DNA of 64,000 nt from Samsoniella hepiali (GCA_001455915.2 LNDK02000066.1:2294001-2358000); one strand, 5' to 3'. Shown: positions 46,631-59,440, counted from the first letter of the stretch. The notes: generated by a model from the sequence alone, not told the origin. Numbers and translations: made by a program.

Positions 46631-47783
46631 TTTGACGGTATTGTATGTGGTGGGTGTGAATTGAGGGGGTAGGTGTGGTGTGGTGTGGTCACGCGAGTCA
46701 ATTGGGCAGGATAAATGGGGGAAGGGTGAAGAGGAATGAGATAGGAGAAGAAGTAGCGGGTTGAGGAGAGTTCAGATAGAAATTGATGAAGAATTGGATA
46801 GGTTTGATGGACAGATGATGATGAAGAAGGAGGAGAAAACGAGTGAGGGGGTCAGGAGGAGGGGGATGATATAAGAGGCACACCAGATGCAAGCCAGAGA
46901 GTGCCTCAGGGCTCAATTACAAGGGCCCAGAGCCCAGCCGCGCATGCTGGATTGATTAGTTACCCCGCGTTTGGACAGTTGGGCCAGAAGCTAGGAAGCC
47001 AGGATGGTGGCCCGGCCAATGCCAGCGATACACGCTGCGCTGCATTCGTCTGGTTGCGTACTTGCGTACCTCGAGTAGGCACAAAGCCAAATGCCACCCA
47101 GCCCAGCGGGGGACAGGGACTAGGCTAGGAGGGGCAATAGCGCGAGGGTGATTCACCAAGTGTCGCTACATGCTTTTGTAAACAGGAGGTCTCTTGCCGA
47201 TCCTGCCTGGTTTTCTGGCCAGTCCATACCAGCTCAGTATCCCTCGACCAGCCATCCATACTCTGCTTGCGACCTATTACCTTGCAACACGTCGGTAGGC
47301 ACTTGATGCTCAACCACGACAAGGATACCTGCCTAGAGCCTGTCCGCCTGCCGTGGGGTCGGTCATGCGCCCGTGGATGCGGGGTTTAGGGGCTCCATTT
47401 TGCTGCACACAGTGGGTCAATGCAAGTATTCGCTACATGGCCAGCCGCCGATGGCAACGCCTGTTCAGTGGGTACCCGCAACCTCTGTTTTCCACCGCCG
47501 CTGCTCTCGCCCAGCGATCGCGCCGCCGTGACTAACGCCAGTCGGATGCTGGCTCCATAGCTTCAGTGGGACTTCAACCTGACCTCGTCACCAAGATCGG
47601 ACCACGCTTGCTTGCTCGTTACCACCTTGCCTGTCCAAAGCTCGTGTTACCTGCCGTGCATCACGGAACTTTTCTATCCTCGGCCATATTTCTGTAGCTG
47701 TCACGCAACACGGTCACCTCGAGCTCGGGCTCGTCTGAGCCCGCAGCAAACCACGCCGAAAAAAATCTCTGCAGCTCGCTGCA
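46631..47783. other. divergent intergenic region between the DJ-1-like gene and TSC1
   Basis: Both flanking genes are transcribed away from this stretch, so it should hold both promoters. It is purine-rich on the left, matching a pyrimidine-rich leader for the minus-strand gene. No coding region seen. Confidence 0.55.
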
Positions 47784-50700
47784 ATGGCCTCCTCAAGGTA
47801 TGGCATCACCACCTCACAGCCCCCGCTCCCCTTCTCCTCACTCCGTCTCCCGCGCCGTCATCGCAGCTTGCTGATCGGGCCCACGCGAATAGCTCCGTCA
47901 AGGATTTGTGCAAGGTCATCACGGCCTACATTACAGAGCCTGCATTGCCGCTCCCAGACGACGTCAAGGCTGCCATCGATGCCTACCTCGACAAGCACGA
48001 GACATACGACGACGCCGTTGCCGATCGACTTCAGGAAGAGCTTGTAGCCATCTTTGAAAGACATGTCCGAGGCAATGTATCGGCGACTGGATCGTGGATG
48101 GCCGTCCTGCGTCGCATCCAGATGGCCTTGCAAAGCCCGGAAAAGGTGCTCTTCTGGTTCGATGCCTGCCAAAACATACTCGACAATACACCCTTGGACA
48201 AGGCAGTTGTCAAGGAGACAATTGCCGCCATGATGAACACGGCTCTGCTGGCGGAGAAGCTTCAGGATTCTTTCGAGGGAGACTTGACTTCCAATCCCAT
48301 CATCGACCGACTCCTCTCCATTTGGATAGACAACTTCTATCCTGCCCATATCGAGGGAAACAAGTCATTGGAACACAATGAGCAGCTTCTTCGAGAAGCA
48401 TTGGGTCAATTTGGAAGAAGAAAACCCAAAGTTTGTCCTCCTGCTTTCTCCCAGTCAGATATCCACTAACCTTTGTCCAGGAGTTCTTTGCCTCACTCAA
48501 CAAGCTCTTCGTAAAGAGAGAACATCGAAAGCCACTTCTACGATTCTTCTGCGCTTTTATCCAGGGACAACCCCCGCATTTGTACCAAATTCTCGAGACG
48601 CAACTATGGACGAGCCTGCTGTTGTGCTTGCAGCTTGATACATCCACGACAGTGGTGTCTGCAGCCTTGACTGCTCTTATCATGTTGCTTCCACACATGC
48701 CGAGCGATCTAGTGCCACATTTACCGACGCTATTTAATATATATGCTCGTTTACTATTTTGGGAACAAGAACGGTCGGGCTCCATCGAAATGGCATCTCT
48801 GGATGCTGCTCACTCAGCAAGCTGGAACTCATGCGTCTATGAGCCAGACTCTGAGGACTTGGACATTGGCCATCTCGGGCAGTACTTTTCCGTACTGTAT
48901 GGCCTATACCCCATTAATTTCATGGATTACATTCGGAAACCACAACGCCATCTGCGTCACGCGGAAACTTCCGACTCTAGCAGCATCGAAGTGCAGCCTA
49001 CAGAGATTAGGTATCACTCTGAGCAGTTCTGCAGTGTCCATGTACTACACCCCAACTTTTATACATTGACAATTGAATCTGAAAAGACGGATTTCACGCG
49101 ATGGATGAAGTGTGAAGCCGCCGAAGTCGTCGCTGGGTGTATGGGACTACGCACGACTACCGAGGCTGACCCCTTTTCCGAGGGTGCCCTGCTGCCTGTT
49201 CAATCGGTGAATGCCATTACTTCACCGGGCATTTGCGACGAGCCTCAGCGTGTGACGTCCGATCCGTCGCTTCTGAGCAGCAGCAAGGTGGACAATTGGC
49301 GTAAAGCTCAGTTCTCTTGCGCAGATTCCGTGTCAAGCGACCGAACCCCTTCGACGATGCTACGCAGAGGCTCTCAGTCCAGCCAGCCGTCAAATAGAGA
49401 GGCCGGTGACCCCAGAACAAGACACGCCGACAGCCCTACTCAACTGATACAGTCACCATCCCACACGCAGCTGCAAGACATGATCAAGTCGAATAAGACA
49501 ATCAAATCAGGGCTCCATCAGTCCCTCGCCAACGATAGTGTTGCTTCGCTGGCTCTGAGTCACCCTGATTCGAACGCCGACAGATCGATGAAAGATTCAA
49601 TGCCACCGCCTGCTCTGCCACCTTCGTCTGGTGCCATCCAGCCACCAAGCATTGATGTAAAGACTCAAGTGGTTCAGCTTCAGCGCCGCATACTGCTCTT
49701 AGAGAATGACTTGAGCTTTGAGCGTTACTTGAAACAGCAGCACATGACACACATTGGAGATTTGCGACGTCGTCGAGTTGTGGAAGCTGCCACAGAAGCT
49801 GAAACGCAAAATCTGCTCATGACCAATCGCAACCTCAAGAACCGATATGAGGAAGCTAAGAAGTCAGAGATGCAAGTGCGGAAGGAGTCAGAAAAAAGTC
49901 GTGCCATGGCAAAGAAGTGGGAGACTGACTTTTACAACAAACTGAAGAAGATGCGAGAAGAGTCGAAGAAGACGGCATCCGAGGTGGAGGAGCTACAAAA
50001 GGAGCTTGCGGCATCCAAAGAGGAATGTAGCAAGCTGCGCGTGCTCCTGTGTGACGCTGAAGTCAAGGAACTCAACTGGAAGCAGAACATGCAGTCCATT
50101 GAGATTCACGGTGTCGAGATGGAGCGTCTTCGCGAGGAGGTCAATCGACTGACTGTATCAGAACGAGATTTCCAGGCTAAGGACCTGGAGAGACAGAAAG
50201 CCATGAACAGAGCAGCGGAGGCGCAGAATAGATTGGAGGAGCTACAGATGAAGCTGACAGCTCAAGAAGCTGAAGTTCAGCGAACCAAGAGGCTCTTCCA
50301 AAGCCAGCTAGCTGCTTTGCAGGAACAGCTGTCAACAAGACAAGAGGAGCGATCGCGGCCCGGGGCTAACTCTGACCTGGCAATCGAATCATCGTTGGCT
50401 GGCAGTCGAGCTAAGCAGGCAGAGCTGCAGAAGCAGTTTGACCTGCTACAGCGCAAATATACCAAACTGCAGTCGTCACTACTGGACATGAACTCGTCGG
50501 TACCGGCTCCTTTCAGCACACCCGCAGGAGGGGATCGCGACGGCAGCGACTATCTGTCAACGTCGGCCAGCCCTGTCATGATGAGAGCGGCGACACACGG
50601 GCCATCAGATACAGATGGGAGTTCGTATCATGTAACGCCACCATTGGATGCGAAAATCGGGGCGGCTCTGACTGCGATACCTAGTCCACAGGGCAAAGGC

Positions 50701-50937
50701 CGAGAAGGGGCTGGGCCATCGCGAAGTCCTGATCAGAGGCATTTCGGTACGTCCCGGGAGACTATCTACGTTTAATGAACAATGAATGAACAATGCTAAC
50801 ACTTTTGATTAGCAGGCTTACACAGTCGGCTGCGACGAGATGGCGGAGACAAGGGCAAAGACGATGGCGGCAGCTCATCGAGCAAGCCCAAAAAGGAGAA
50901 GAGGTCTACGCTGCGAGGAATTCGTGGATTTGTTTAG
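47784..50937 (+). CDS. TSC1: hamartin (tuberous sclerosis complex subunit 1) homologue
   Basis: Four exons, 47784-47797, 47893-48430, 48481-50746 and 50816-50937, encode about 979 residues. The first exon is only 14 nt (MASS plus two bases); its splice partner at 47893 was chosen because it alone joins to the conserved frame SVKDLCKVITAYI. The N-terminal half (about 1-300) is the helical hamartin core (HLYQILETQLWTSLLLCLQL, ALIMLLPHMPSDLVPHLPTLF). A long Ser-rich linker leads to an extended coiled coil at about 579-850, with heptads such as VVQLQRRILLLENDLSFERY. The tail is basic. Hamartin with TSC2 forms a GAP complex for Rheb upstream of TORC1. The last acceptor is TAGCAG, allowing forms differing by one residue. 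Confidence 0.88.
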
Positions 50938-53262
50938 CCGGATGGCTAGTATGAGGATTGCACATACGACTCGATCAACATGGCAAGAAAAGAGCATGGT
51001 GGTGCTTTTCATTGACAAGCAATGTCCTCATGGTGCCCTAGCACATTGTATATAGGGATCTAGGGAGGAATGAGCAGACGAGGAGAGTGCCGAACGACTG
51101 GTCAAATTGTAAAGGATAGCATGTTGGCGAATGAAAATGAAATGTACAATTTTACAAAGACAATGGGATTTGAAGGTCTTGGAATCCGGCATCATGCCGA
51201 ATAAGATTAATTCCGGGCCATGGGGTGGACATGGTTGTGGCGAGACGCATTCCAGCGAGTGACGGTTGCTAGGAAGCCAGGTTGGATTGCTGCTCGTCAA
51301 GTTGACAGCGAGAGATGTGGGTAGCTAGTTTACAGGCAAACAGGCTACACTGCTATAAATACATTTGGCTTGGTATACTTTGGTAGTAGAAAAGGGTACA
51401 GGCCACAGAATGGCGATTCGTGGCCAGTGACGCGTCAGCGGGCACCAACGAGTTGTTGTTCGTGGTGAAGCGCAGCGTATCAGCGGAGCAAGCAGTCGGG
51501 CAGCCCAAAGGGTGTGTGTGTGTGTGGTGGAGATGGTGCGGATAAAAATGTGTGGGCAAGAATAGTCTCGACTTTTTTTTGGTCCTGACTGGTAGCCGGT
51601 GGCCGCTTCGAGTAAGGGCCCAGGGGAAAAACGGCAATGGCAGGATTTTTTAGACTTTTTTGCATTTCTTGGGCCGTTCCACAGCGTTCGATGACTGGAC
51701 AGATAGATGGCCGGCCACTTTTTGATGGCATCGCACGAGCGTTGTGGCGCACAGTAATGTGCTCGCGCACAGTATTTGGGGAGAGATGCATGCACAGTGT
51801 AAACGAATGGGCGCGTGCTTTTCATCTTTTTGCGTAGTTTTTATTCCATCATTTATCAAGTACACAGGATCCCGATGTGCGTCTTCACAAGGGTGCCAAT
51901 GTCATATGACGCATTGCAGGGTACGAAGTAAGCGTCTGCCAACAGAGCGACCTCGTATACCTCAAAGTAGTCTGTAAAACGAATGTCCTAGTCAACAGCA
52001 CACAGACCGATCCTACAGGAATTCAACAGAGCGTACGGATTAACGGCATTATGATTGCTGCTGTAATGTTCCTGCGGGCCGGCCTGATGGAGCGAGCCTG
52101 AAGAAGACGCTGGACAGGCACAAGCAGTTGCGCTGGCGTGGGCACACTGGTAGCAGCACAGCAGCACAGCACCGTGTGGGCTGGGCGGGCGCTATGACGT
52201 GATGGGCGCTCGTATTCCCCTTCTGCAGCCTGGGTACTGTTGCAGCTGGTATGCAGAACCCGAGACATGCCAGCTTGTGTTTTTTATTATTTGCTTGCTG
52301 GTTATCAATTGTTGTTGAAGCCGCCATGTACATGGAAAACAGAGATTTTCCTTGTTGTGTTTTGCATGAGGACGGACTGGTTTCAAAAAATCTTGTAGCG
52401 CAAGCCGCTAGGCAAAGCCGAACAGAAGAATAAGAAGAAAAAACAACAGAGCGTCCAAAAAAAGAAACCGCACACGGTGGATGCACACGCTGCAAGGCAC
52501 CGGGGAAAAAAGTTCAGGGGGCAAGGGCTAGCTGATGGTGGCGGGATACGGGCGGTTGGCGTGCTGACAGTGGGAGTGACTGTGGACTGCGGCCGCTGGG
52601 CCGTAGGAAGCAAGGAAGGACGCATGGTTGGATGGCCTGTTTGGCTGTGGGACGTGAGAATGGCCGCCAGCTGCCAAGTGGGTTGGCATTGTGGGCTGTC
52701 GGGCTGGTACAAGTACCTGTCCGGCTTGTACCTCGGCCTCCCACGGCGGCCTGACAGTGGGCCCACGACACCACTCCCTGTGGGTGTTCCTGCAGGCACC
52801 TTGCCACCACCCAACCACCTACAGGCGCCTTCCGCAGGCCTGTGACCGCTGCAGAGCGGCTTGTCGGCCGTCCAATGGCCCGGCCCACGTCCGACTGTGA
52901 CGGATGCAGGGGCAGTCACAAACAATACCCCGGCATCTTGTACCTTGTACTTCCATGACTGGGCCTCGTTCCACTTGCCGCCGTCGCCCCCGAGAATCAA
53001 GGAACACAGCCTCTCGATTCGGATGCTTCTCCCAGATTCCTTTTTCTACCCGACCTGCCCCCGGTTCTTTCATGCAGCTGCTCTTTTTTCTCTTTTTTCA
53101 TCTCTTGTCTGTATTGTGTATACTAATTTTTTTTTTTAACATTGTTTCAACATCGCAGTTCTTCTTCTGCATACGGTCGCTGTCGTACATACATACCAGT
53201 CGTTTATACCTTCAACGTCTTATACATCACAACACTCGCTATCACCGCACACCTAATACAAG
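50938..53262. other. long upstream region of the GH17 glucanase gene
   Basis: 2.3 kb without a supportable gene. The left 400 bases are the 3' flank of TSC1. The right 250 bases are pyrimidine-rich, ending in a T-run at 53130-53139 and a CA-rich leader before the ATG at 53263. Small GT/CA runs occur near 51516. Confidence 0.55.
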
Positions 53263-54606
53263 ATGCCTTCTTCCAGCATCCTCGCCCTGGCCACCGCCAT
53301 CACCGGTGCCAGCGCCGCTTTCCAGGGATTCAACTATGAGAGCAAGGGCAAGTCCCAGCAGGGCTTCGAGGCCGAGTTCAAGAACGCCCAGGGCCTCGAG
53401 GGCACCAACGGTGCCTTCAACTCTGCCCGTCTCTACACCATGATCCAGGACGGCACCGCCAACGATCCCATCTCTGCCATCCCCGCCGCCATCAGCACCA
53501 AGACCAGCCTCCTCTTCGGCCTCTGGGCCTCGGCCGGCCAGGCTCAGTTCGACAATGAGATTTCGGCTCTCAAGAAGGCGGCCTCGCAGTACTGCAACAA
53601 GCTCGACGGCCTCGTCGCCGGCATCTCTGTCGGCTCCGAGGATCTCTACCGCGACTCCCCCATTGGCCAGGCCGCTGGCGAGAACCCCGGTGCCGGCCCC
53701 AAGGTCCTCCTCAACTACGTCCAGCAGACCCGCGATGCCGTCAAGGGCACCTGCTTCGAAAAGGCCCCCATCGGCCACGTCGACACCTGGACCGCCTTTG
53801 CCAACTCGACCAACAAGGAGCTGAGCGACAAGCTCGACTGGGTCGGCATGGACGCCTACCCCTACTACGAGAACCAGAAGCCCAACGGCATCGAGAACGC
53901 CAAGGAGCTCTTCCAGGCCGCCATCGACAACACCAACGCCGGCACCGGCGACAAGCCCCTCTGGATCACCGAGACTGGCTGGCCCGTCAGCGGCAAGTCC
54001 GAGAACAAGGCCCAGGCCAGCATTGAGAATGCCCAGACCTTCTGGCGCGACGTCGGCTGCCCCCGCTTCGGCAAGGTCAACGTCTTCTGGTTCATCATGC
54101 AGGACGGCGGCCCCAGCCAGTCTGACAAGCCCAGCTTTGGCGTCGTCGGCGGCAACACCCTGAGCACCAAGCCCCTCTTTGACCTCTCCTGCGACGGCTA
54201 CACCAACGGCGGCTCCGCCTCTTCCAGCTCTTCCGCCAGCGCTTCCTCTTCCGCCAGCCAGCAGTCTACCAAGTCCGCTACCGGCGGCAGCGGCAGCCAG
54301 ACTCAGTCTCAGTCCTCGGCCACGGGCACCTCTGAGCAGTCCTCCGGCGCCTCTGCTACCGGCACGTCGGGCGCTCCCTCTTCCCAGAGCTCCTCGGCCG
54401 CCCCCAACTCCAGCTCCGGCCCTGTCGGCACCGGCTCTCTGCCTTCCAACAGCCAGCCCGCTGGCACCGGCGTCGTCCCCTCGCGCACTCCTACTTCTCC
54501 CTCTGGCTCCAGCACGCCCACTCCTATTGGAAGCAACGGTGCCGCCGGCCTCAACTCTGTTGCCGCCGCCGTCGCTGCCATCATGGTCGCTGTTGCTGCC
54601 TTTTAA
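53263..54606 (+). CDS. eglC: GPI-anchored glucan endo-1,3-beta-glucosidase (GH17, EglC type)
   Basis: One exon of 447 residues. A signal peptide of about 19 residues ends at GASAAF, and the glycoside hydrolase family 17 domain starts directly at FQGFNYES. The proton donor is Glu126 in GISVGSEDLYR and the nucleophile is Glu237 in WITETGWPVSG. The domain ends near residue 310 (GKVNVFWFIMQDGGPSQ). A Ser/Thr/Ala-rich stalk of about 100 residues and a hydrophobic tail (GAAGLNSVAAAVAAIMVAVAAF) give a GPI-anchor signal. Such enzymes sit at the cell wall and cleave beta-1,3-glucan during growth. The use of G/C-ending codons is extreme, which produces a 480-codon open frame on the opposite strand. There is no intron. 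Confidence 0.95.
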   Translation: MPSSSILALATAITGASAAFQGFNYESKGKSQQGFEAEFKNAQGLEGTNGAFNSARLYTMIQDGTANDPISAIPAAISTKTSLLFGLWASAGQAQFDNEISALKKAASQYCNKLDGLVAGISVGSEDLYRDSPIGQAAGENPGAGPKVLLNYVQQTRDAVKGTCFEKAPIGHVDTWTAFANSTNKELSDKLDWVGMDAYPYYENQKPNGIENAKELFQAAIDNTNAGTGDKPLWITETGWPVSGKSENKAQASIENAQTFWRDVGCPRFGKVNVFWFIMQDGGPSQSDKPSFGVVGGNTLSTKPLFDLSCDGYTNGGSASSSSSASASSSASQQSTKSATGGSGSQTQSQSSATGTSEQSSGASATGTSGAPSSQSSSAAPNSSSGPVGTGSLPSNSQPAGTGVVPSRTPTSPSGSSTPTPIGSNGAAGLNSVAAAVAAIMVAVAAF

Positions 54607-55202
54607 ATAGGTTGACGGAGACGTCTGCTTGCTTGCCTTGACTTGTGCGACTTGATAGATGCTCGGTGTACATTGTAGCTTCACGGTACTACACTGTCCG
54701 AGGCGCTTTTTCTTTTCTCTGCGCTCATGCCTTTTGATGATTTGGGATTAATTAGACTTGAATACGGATATGGGCTCACAAAACGGAATATTAGGATAAT
54801 GCATTGTTAGGAAACACGGAAATACAACACTCATTTTGACATGATTTTGTTATGATTGCACCACAAACACCGTGACAGATTTGTGGCTTGGACCGTGCAT
54901 TCAGCCCTGGTGACTTATACAACGATGTGCATATTGTGTTACTTTTGTTTAATTGGTGGGCTGACGTGCGGCCGAGCCGAGCCATGATCCGAGAATGATC
55001 CAAATCTGGAACTCGGCTGCGTGCGCGCCCTACTAGCGTTTTTTAGAGCTACCTGGCCCCTTGTCGCGCGTCACATCCCTTGGGCATTTACACTCGAGCA
55101 TCCGCATCAAAACTTTATTTTCTCCAAGTATCTATCCCAAAAGCTAGCCCGAAGCAAAAAAAACTCAACACACAAAATCTAGGCAGTTGAAAATCCCACA
55201 CC
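54607..55202. other. intergenic
   Basis: 3' flank of eglC and promoter of the zinc transporter gene. No gene seen. Confidence 0.6.
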
Positions 55203-56823
55203 ATGGCGTTCAGCCCTCGACTGCGAACCTGGGCCCTATGCCTGGCCGTGCTGGTCGTCTGTGCATATGCAGCTCCACAGAGCCTGACGGCCGCCGACGC
55301 TGCGGAGAGCTTGAGCCTGGAGCAGCTCGAGGAGGAACTGCAGGTACGAATCGGGTGACGAGAGGAGTGAGAGTCGAGATGGCCGATGGAAGAGGGAGCT
55401 TCGCGGCGTACTCAATGTGGTGTGAGCGCAGCTGGCGAGGTGGTCGCGTGAGCGAGAGGGAGAGAGAGAGCAGGTGGTGTACGAGACGAGAGAAGCAGTG
55501 GAAGAATGACATACCCAAAACGCCTAAAGCATTGGCTGACCAAACTTGACAGACCTGCTCCATCGTGCAGCACCTCAGCGCCGCCAAGCAGGCGCACCAC
55601 GACGCCCAGCCCTCGTCGCTGACGACGCGCCTCTTTGCCGTGCTCTTCCCGGGCTCGCCCGCCGTCAACGCCCTCCTCGCGACGCTCTACATTTCCGGCC
55701 CGCCCAACTTCTTGCTGGCGCTCTGCCCGACCAACATTGATCCGGGCTCGCTGTCCGTCATGGTGGCCTTTGCCGTCGGCGGCCTGCTCGGCGACACCCT
55801 GTTCCACCTGCTGCCCGAGATCTTTGTCGGCGAGGACGACCCCGCGCGCGCCACGTTTGTGCTCGTCGAGCCCAACCGGAACCTGGTCCTCGGCCTCGCC
55901 ATCATGGTCGGCTTCCTGGTCTTTGTGGCCCTGGACAAGGGCCTGCGCATCGCGACGGCCGGTACCGGCGGCGGAGGGCATGGTGGTCACTCGCACAGCC
56001 ACTCGCATGTGCTGGAGCTGGACGACGGCGATGCGGCGGCGGCGGCGGCGGCGGCGACGGGCCTGGATGCGGCCAGTGGTGGAAGTGTCAAGTCACGCAA
56101 GGGGAAAAAGACTGGCAAGGAGGTGGCGGCCATTGTTGAGGAGAAGAAGGAGATTAACCCGAGCGTCAAGCTCGGCGGCTACCTGAACCTCATGTAAGTT
56201 GCAGCAACGATTTTGTGTTGCATTATCATATCAACATCAACCCGTCATGCTGATTACGAACTTATAGCGCCGACTTCACCCACAACATCACCGACGGCCT
56301 GGCCATGTCCGCCAGCTTCTACGCCTCCCCGACCATTGGCGCCACCACCACGGTTGCCGTCTTCTTCCACGAGATCCCCCACGAGGTTGGCGATTTCGCC
56401 CTGCTCGTCCAGTCCGGCTTCTCCAAGCGCGCCGCCATGGGCTCGCAGTTTGTCACCGCCATCGGCGCCTTTCTCGGCACCCTCATCGGCATCGCCGTGC
56501 AGGAGTTTGGCGGCCCCGGGGTGGAGGAGACGACGGGCATGCCACGGAACGCGGGCCTCTGGGGAACCAGCCTGGTGAGTTTTTTTCTTCTTCTACACCA
56601 ATGTGATGATATACAACATGTGCTAACACATATCTAGACTTGGGGCGATATGCTGCTTCCATTTACTGCTGGTACTTTTCTCTACGTCGGCACCGTGGCC
56701 GTCATCCCTGAACTGCTCGAGACGGGCCCCAACAAGATGCAGGAGCTGCGCAAGACTCTCACGCAATTTGCGGCTATTGCCTTGGGCGCCGGCATCATGC
56801 TTTATATTTCATGGCATGAGTAG
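55203..56823 (+). CDS. ZIP-family zinc transporter (SLC39A7/YKE4 type)
   Basis: Four exons, 55203-55343, 55553-56193, 56268-56574 and 56638-56823, encode 424 residues. A signal peptide (LCLAVLVVCAYAAP) is followed by membrane helices (SVMVAFAVGGLLGDTLFHLLPEIF; NLVLGLAIMVGFLVFVALD). A His-rich cytoplasmic loop (GGHGGHSHSHSHV) and an Ala/Lys-rich loop lead to the metal-binding helices ADFTHNITDGLAM and FFHEIPHEVGDFALL, the LIV-1 subfamily signature HNxxD/HExPHExGD. Two further helices close the protein. YKE4/ZIP7 proteins move zinc out of the ER or Golgi; the secretory location here is inferred from the signal peptide. All three junctions fall at conserved motifs and restore the frame. Confidence 0.93.
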
Positions 56824-57009
56824 GCTAATGCTACTTTGTTGCATATACTGATAGAACAGGCAATATAGAAGCGCAGTCGGACTTGAAAAGCAACCACACT
56901 TTTCTTGGTCATTCATTTATATACTAAGAAAAAAATGACTATAACACTACTATCGTCATCTATTCCCCCCATTTGAAGTGAATCCCAAAATGGGGCATGG
57001 CAAAGTCCC

Positions 57010-58199
57010 CTAGCATCGAAGGTTGATGGCATTGGCAAAGAGCGCATACGTGTCCGCGTGGTTGAGGTTCTGCTCCTTGGTCAGGCCCTGGAGGAACTCG
57101 TACCCGTAGCCGCCATAGTCCTCGGTGCCCTTGATCTGGCGGAGGTGCGTCACCTCGTGCAGGTTGGTCGTGGCCTGGTCTTGCGCGTGGCACCTCTCGG
57201 TCCGCGCCGGCAGCTCCGAAAAGTACAGCGGGCAGTAGGCCATGTAGCTGCGCGCGGGCACCGTGTACGCCAGCACGCCGTCGGCGCACGCGTCGAACGG
57301 GTCCGAGCAGTAGTAGTCGGCGACGCCCGCCGTCGTCGAGCCGCACTCGGCGGCAATCTTGGAAAAGACGCCCGAGACGACGCCGCGGGTGCTGTTGTCC
57401 GCTCCCTTGAAGTACTCGGTCATCTTGCCGGCGTCGCCGCCCGACGCGGCGGACGCGGCGGCCGCGGCGAGCTGCGCGCAGCCGGACAGCGCGGCCTGGG
57501 TCACGCTGAGCTGCGTGCCGGCGCAGTCCTTGACCTTGGAGCGGCGCTGCAGGTGGAACGCGGACGCGACGGCGCCCGCGGCGGCGCCGTCGACGGCGAT
57601 GCTCAGACGGTTGGAGCGGTACGGGACGGCGCCGGCGAGGTCGGTGGACGAGGCCGAGGACGCGGTGGAGAGGGCGCCGGAGAGCTCGACGTGGTAGGTG
57701 CCCCCGCCGGAGAGGTCGTGGGCGTGGGCCAGGTCAAACTCGGTCGTCAGGGACTCGCCGGCGGCGAGGGTCTGGAACGATTCGGCGGTGAGCCGGGACG
57801 GCGCGACGCGGAGACGGATTCCGTTGAACTGGACGGCGCTCTCCGAGTAGATGGCTGACGGGAGCGTAAGCAAGGAGCATTCTGAAAGAAGGGGGAGGGA
57901 GAAAAAGGGGGCAGAAGATCTAAGAGAGGGAAGCGTGCTATTGAAGAACAAGGTAGTCAGTCCAACTTACGGCTGGTATAGACCTTGGCCTTTTCCACTG
58001 GCGCTTGGTCGAGAAAGGTGCCCGTCTTGAGAAGACGGAGATCGCTGTCGCCGTGGTTGGTCACGACGGCCTTGACCTTGGAGTTGCCGTCCATGGCAAT
58101 CTCGACGCTCAGAGGGCTGCTGTTGTCCCGGCGCGTGATCAAGGCGCGCGGCGTGGCCAGGGCCACAGAGGCCAGGGCGAGAGAAGCAAGCAACTTCAT
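57010..58199 (-). CDS. deuterolysin-type neutral zinc metalloprotease (M35)
   Basis: Two exons on the minus strand: 58199-57971 and a second exon ending at 57010. The acceptor is either at 57882 (366 residues) or at 57855 (357 residues); both keep the frame, and the shorter joins more naturally to YSESAVQFNGIRLRVAPS. Signal peptide MKLLASLALASVALATP, a propeptide to about 180 and a mature domain beginning after LQRRSKV. The zinc motif HEVTH (57145-57159) is followed by GTEDYGGYGYE, the third-ligand Asp of aspzincins. Conserved Cys residues for disulfides (SDPFDACADG, YMAYCPLYF, RTERCHAQ) are present. Secreted endopeptidases of this family act on basic proteins and are frequent in saprophytic and host-associated fungi. 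Confidence 0.93.
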
Positions 58200-59440
58200 G
58201 GTGAGAGGGTTGGGAGTTTTTTTCTTCTTAAAAGGGATTGATTTGAGAAGAAGAAGAGACTGTTGGAAAACCTTTGTCTGATAGATGTCGACTCTTGTTA
58301 TCCAAGCAACGTCCAAGCAACGTAAAACGAGGAAACAACTGGGCTTTTATACAACTCTCCCCTCGTATGGTCCTTGACGGGAGCAACTGGACTTGTACGG
58401 CATTCTTCCGTCTCATGTTGACTACTGGCCTGGCCCCCATGGAGAGGTGCCGTGTTTGACTCGCGCCCCTCAAGACACATGGGGATAGACGGCTTGGTGT
58501 TCCTAGTGTGGAAGGTCTGGATGTTACAAGACCCCCTCAGGGCACAAGTGGACGTCGCATGGTGGCAATCATGGAGCGTGGGCTGTTGTTTCTTCAAGAC
58601 GCCGGCCATTGATCCTGGGCTGATGATCAACAGCGAATCCGTCCAGCGCTGGTCGATGGCACCGCCTATTGGTGCAGGTTTTTGCATGTCGCAGCCCCTT
58701 GGTTAATATAGAGAGAATGGTGAGAAATAAGATCGCCAAGCGGCAACGGTCCACAAGAGCTTCCATCACAGCTCCGCACAACTAATGTTTTTCCTACGAA
58801 AGATCAAAATTAACAGTCTAGATACTGATTGATAGACGCAAACAAAATTGTCTATTCTCTTTCTGCCTTTGTTTGCTTCTTGACTGATTTTCTTTTCTTG
58901 CGGCATTTCTTCCTTCTTAAGCTGCAAGAGTTGAAAAAAAGAGGCGTCCGATTCCGAAACAAGAGATCAACTTTATCTATAGTGTCCTTCCACTTCGGGC
59001 CAACAGTGGAGAGGCACCTATAAGAAAGTCCATAATATTTAGCGTACCATCGGGCCCGGAGGGAGTCGAGAACCAGGTACGGATATTATGCTTAAACGGA
59101 CGTTCTAAGAAGAGTGTTGCGCTCCCCGACCATTCCGGGAATGCCAAACTGGCGATCCGCTGATCCCGGTTGCCCCCTTCGGCGTGACGACCCTAAATGG
59201 TGCACATTTGCTTGGCGATGGGCTTTTTCACATCTTGAGCGTTTTAAACGACATATACGCAAGAAAATCAAAACTCTAATTTTTAAAAATGTATTTGATT
59301 CAAATATCCAGCCCCAGTCACAGTTCCGCCGTCTAGCTTACAAAAGTCGTTGGCACTAGAGCCTCCCGTCTGCACAAAGGTTGAGATCAGTTCCAGCATG
59401 GTTGTAGCCCAGTTTCTGGCACAAGCGCAAACTGATCGAC
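58200..59440. other. intergenic, promoter of the M35 gene
   Basis: Contains the TATA element entered at 58344. From 58.8 to 59.3 kb the DNA is noticeably AT-rich. No protein-like frame seen. Confidence 0.5.
58344..58351 (-). promoter_or_regulatory. TATA box of the M35 protease gene
   Basis: TATAAAAG on the minus strand, about 145 bp upstream of the start codon at 58199. Assigned from sequence and position. Confidence 0.5.

Noticed and set aside
53242..54684. 480-codon minus-strand frame opposite eglC
   Set aside because: Gly/Ala/Val-rich artefact of the strongly G/C-ending codon use of eglC.
59114..59359. 81-codon plus-strand frame between the protease and terpene-cyclase-like genes
   Set aside because: Short, AT-rich, no recognisable feature; more likely random.
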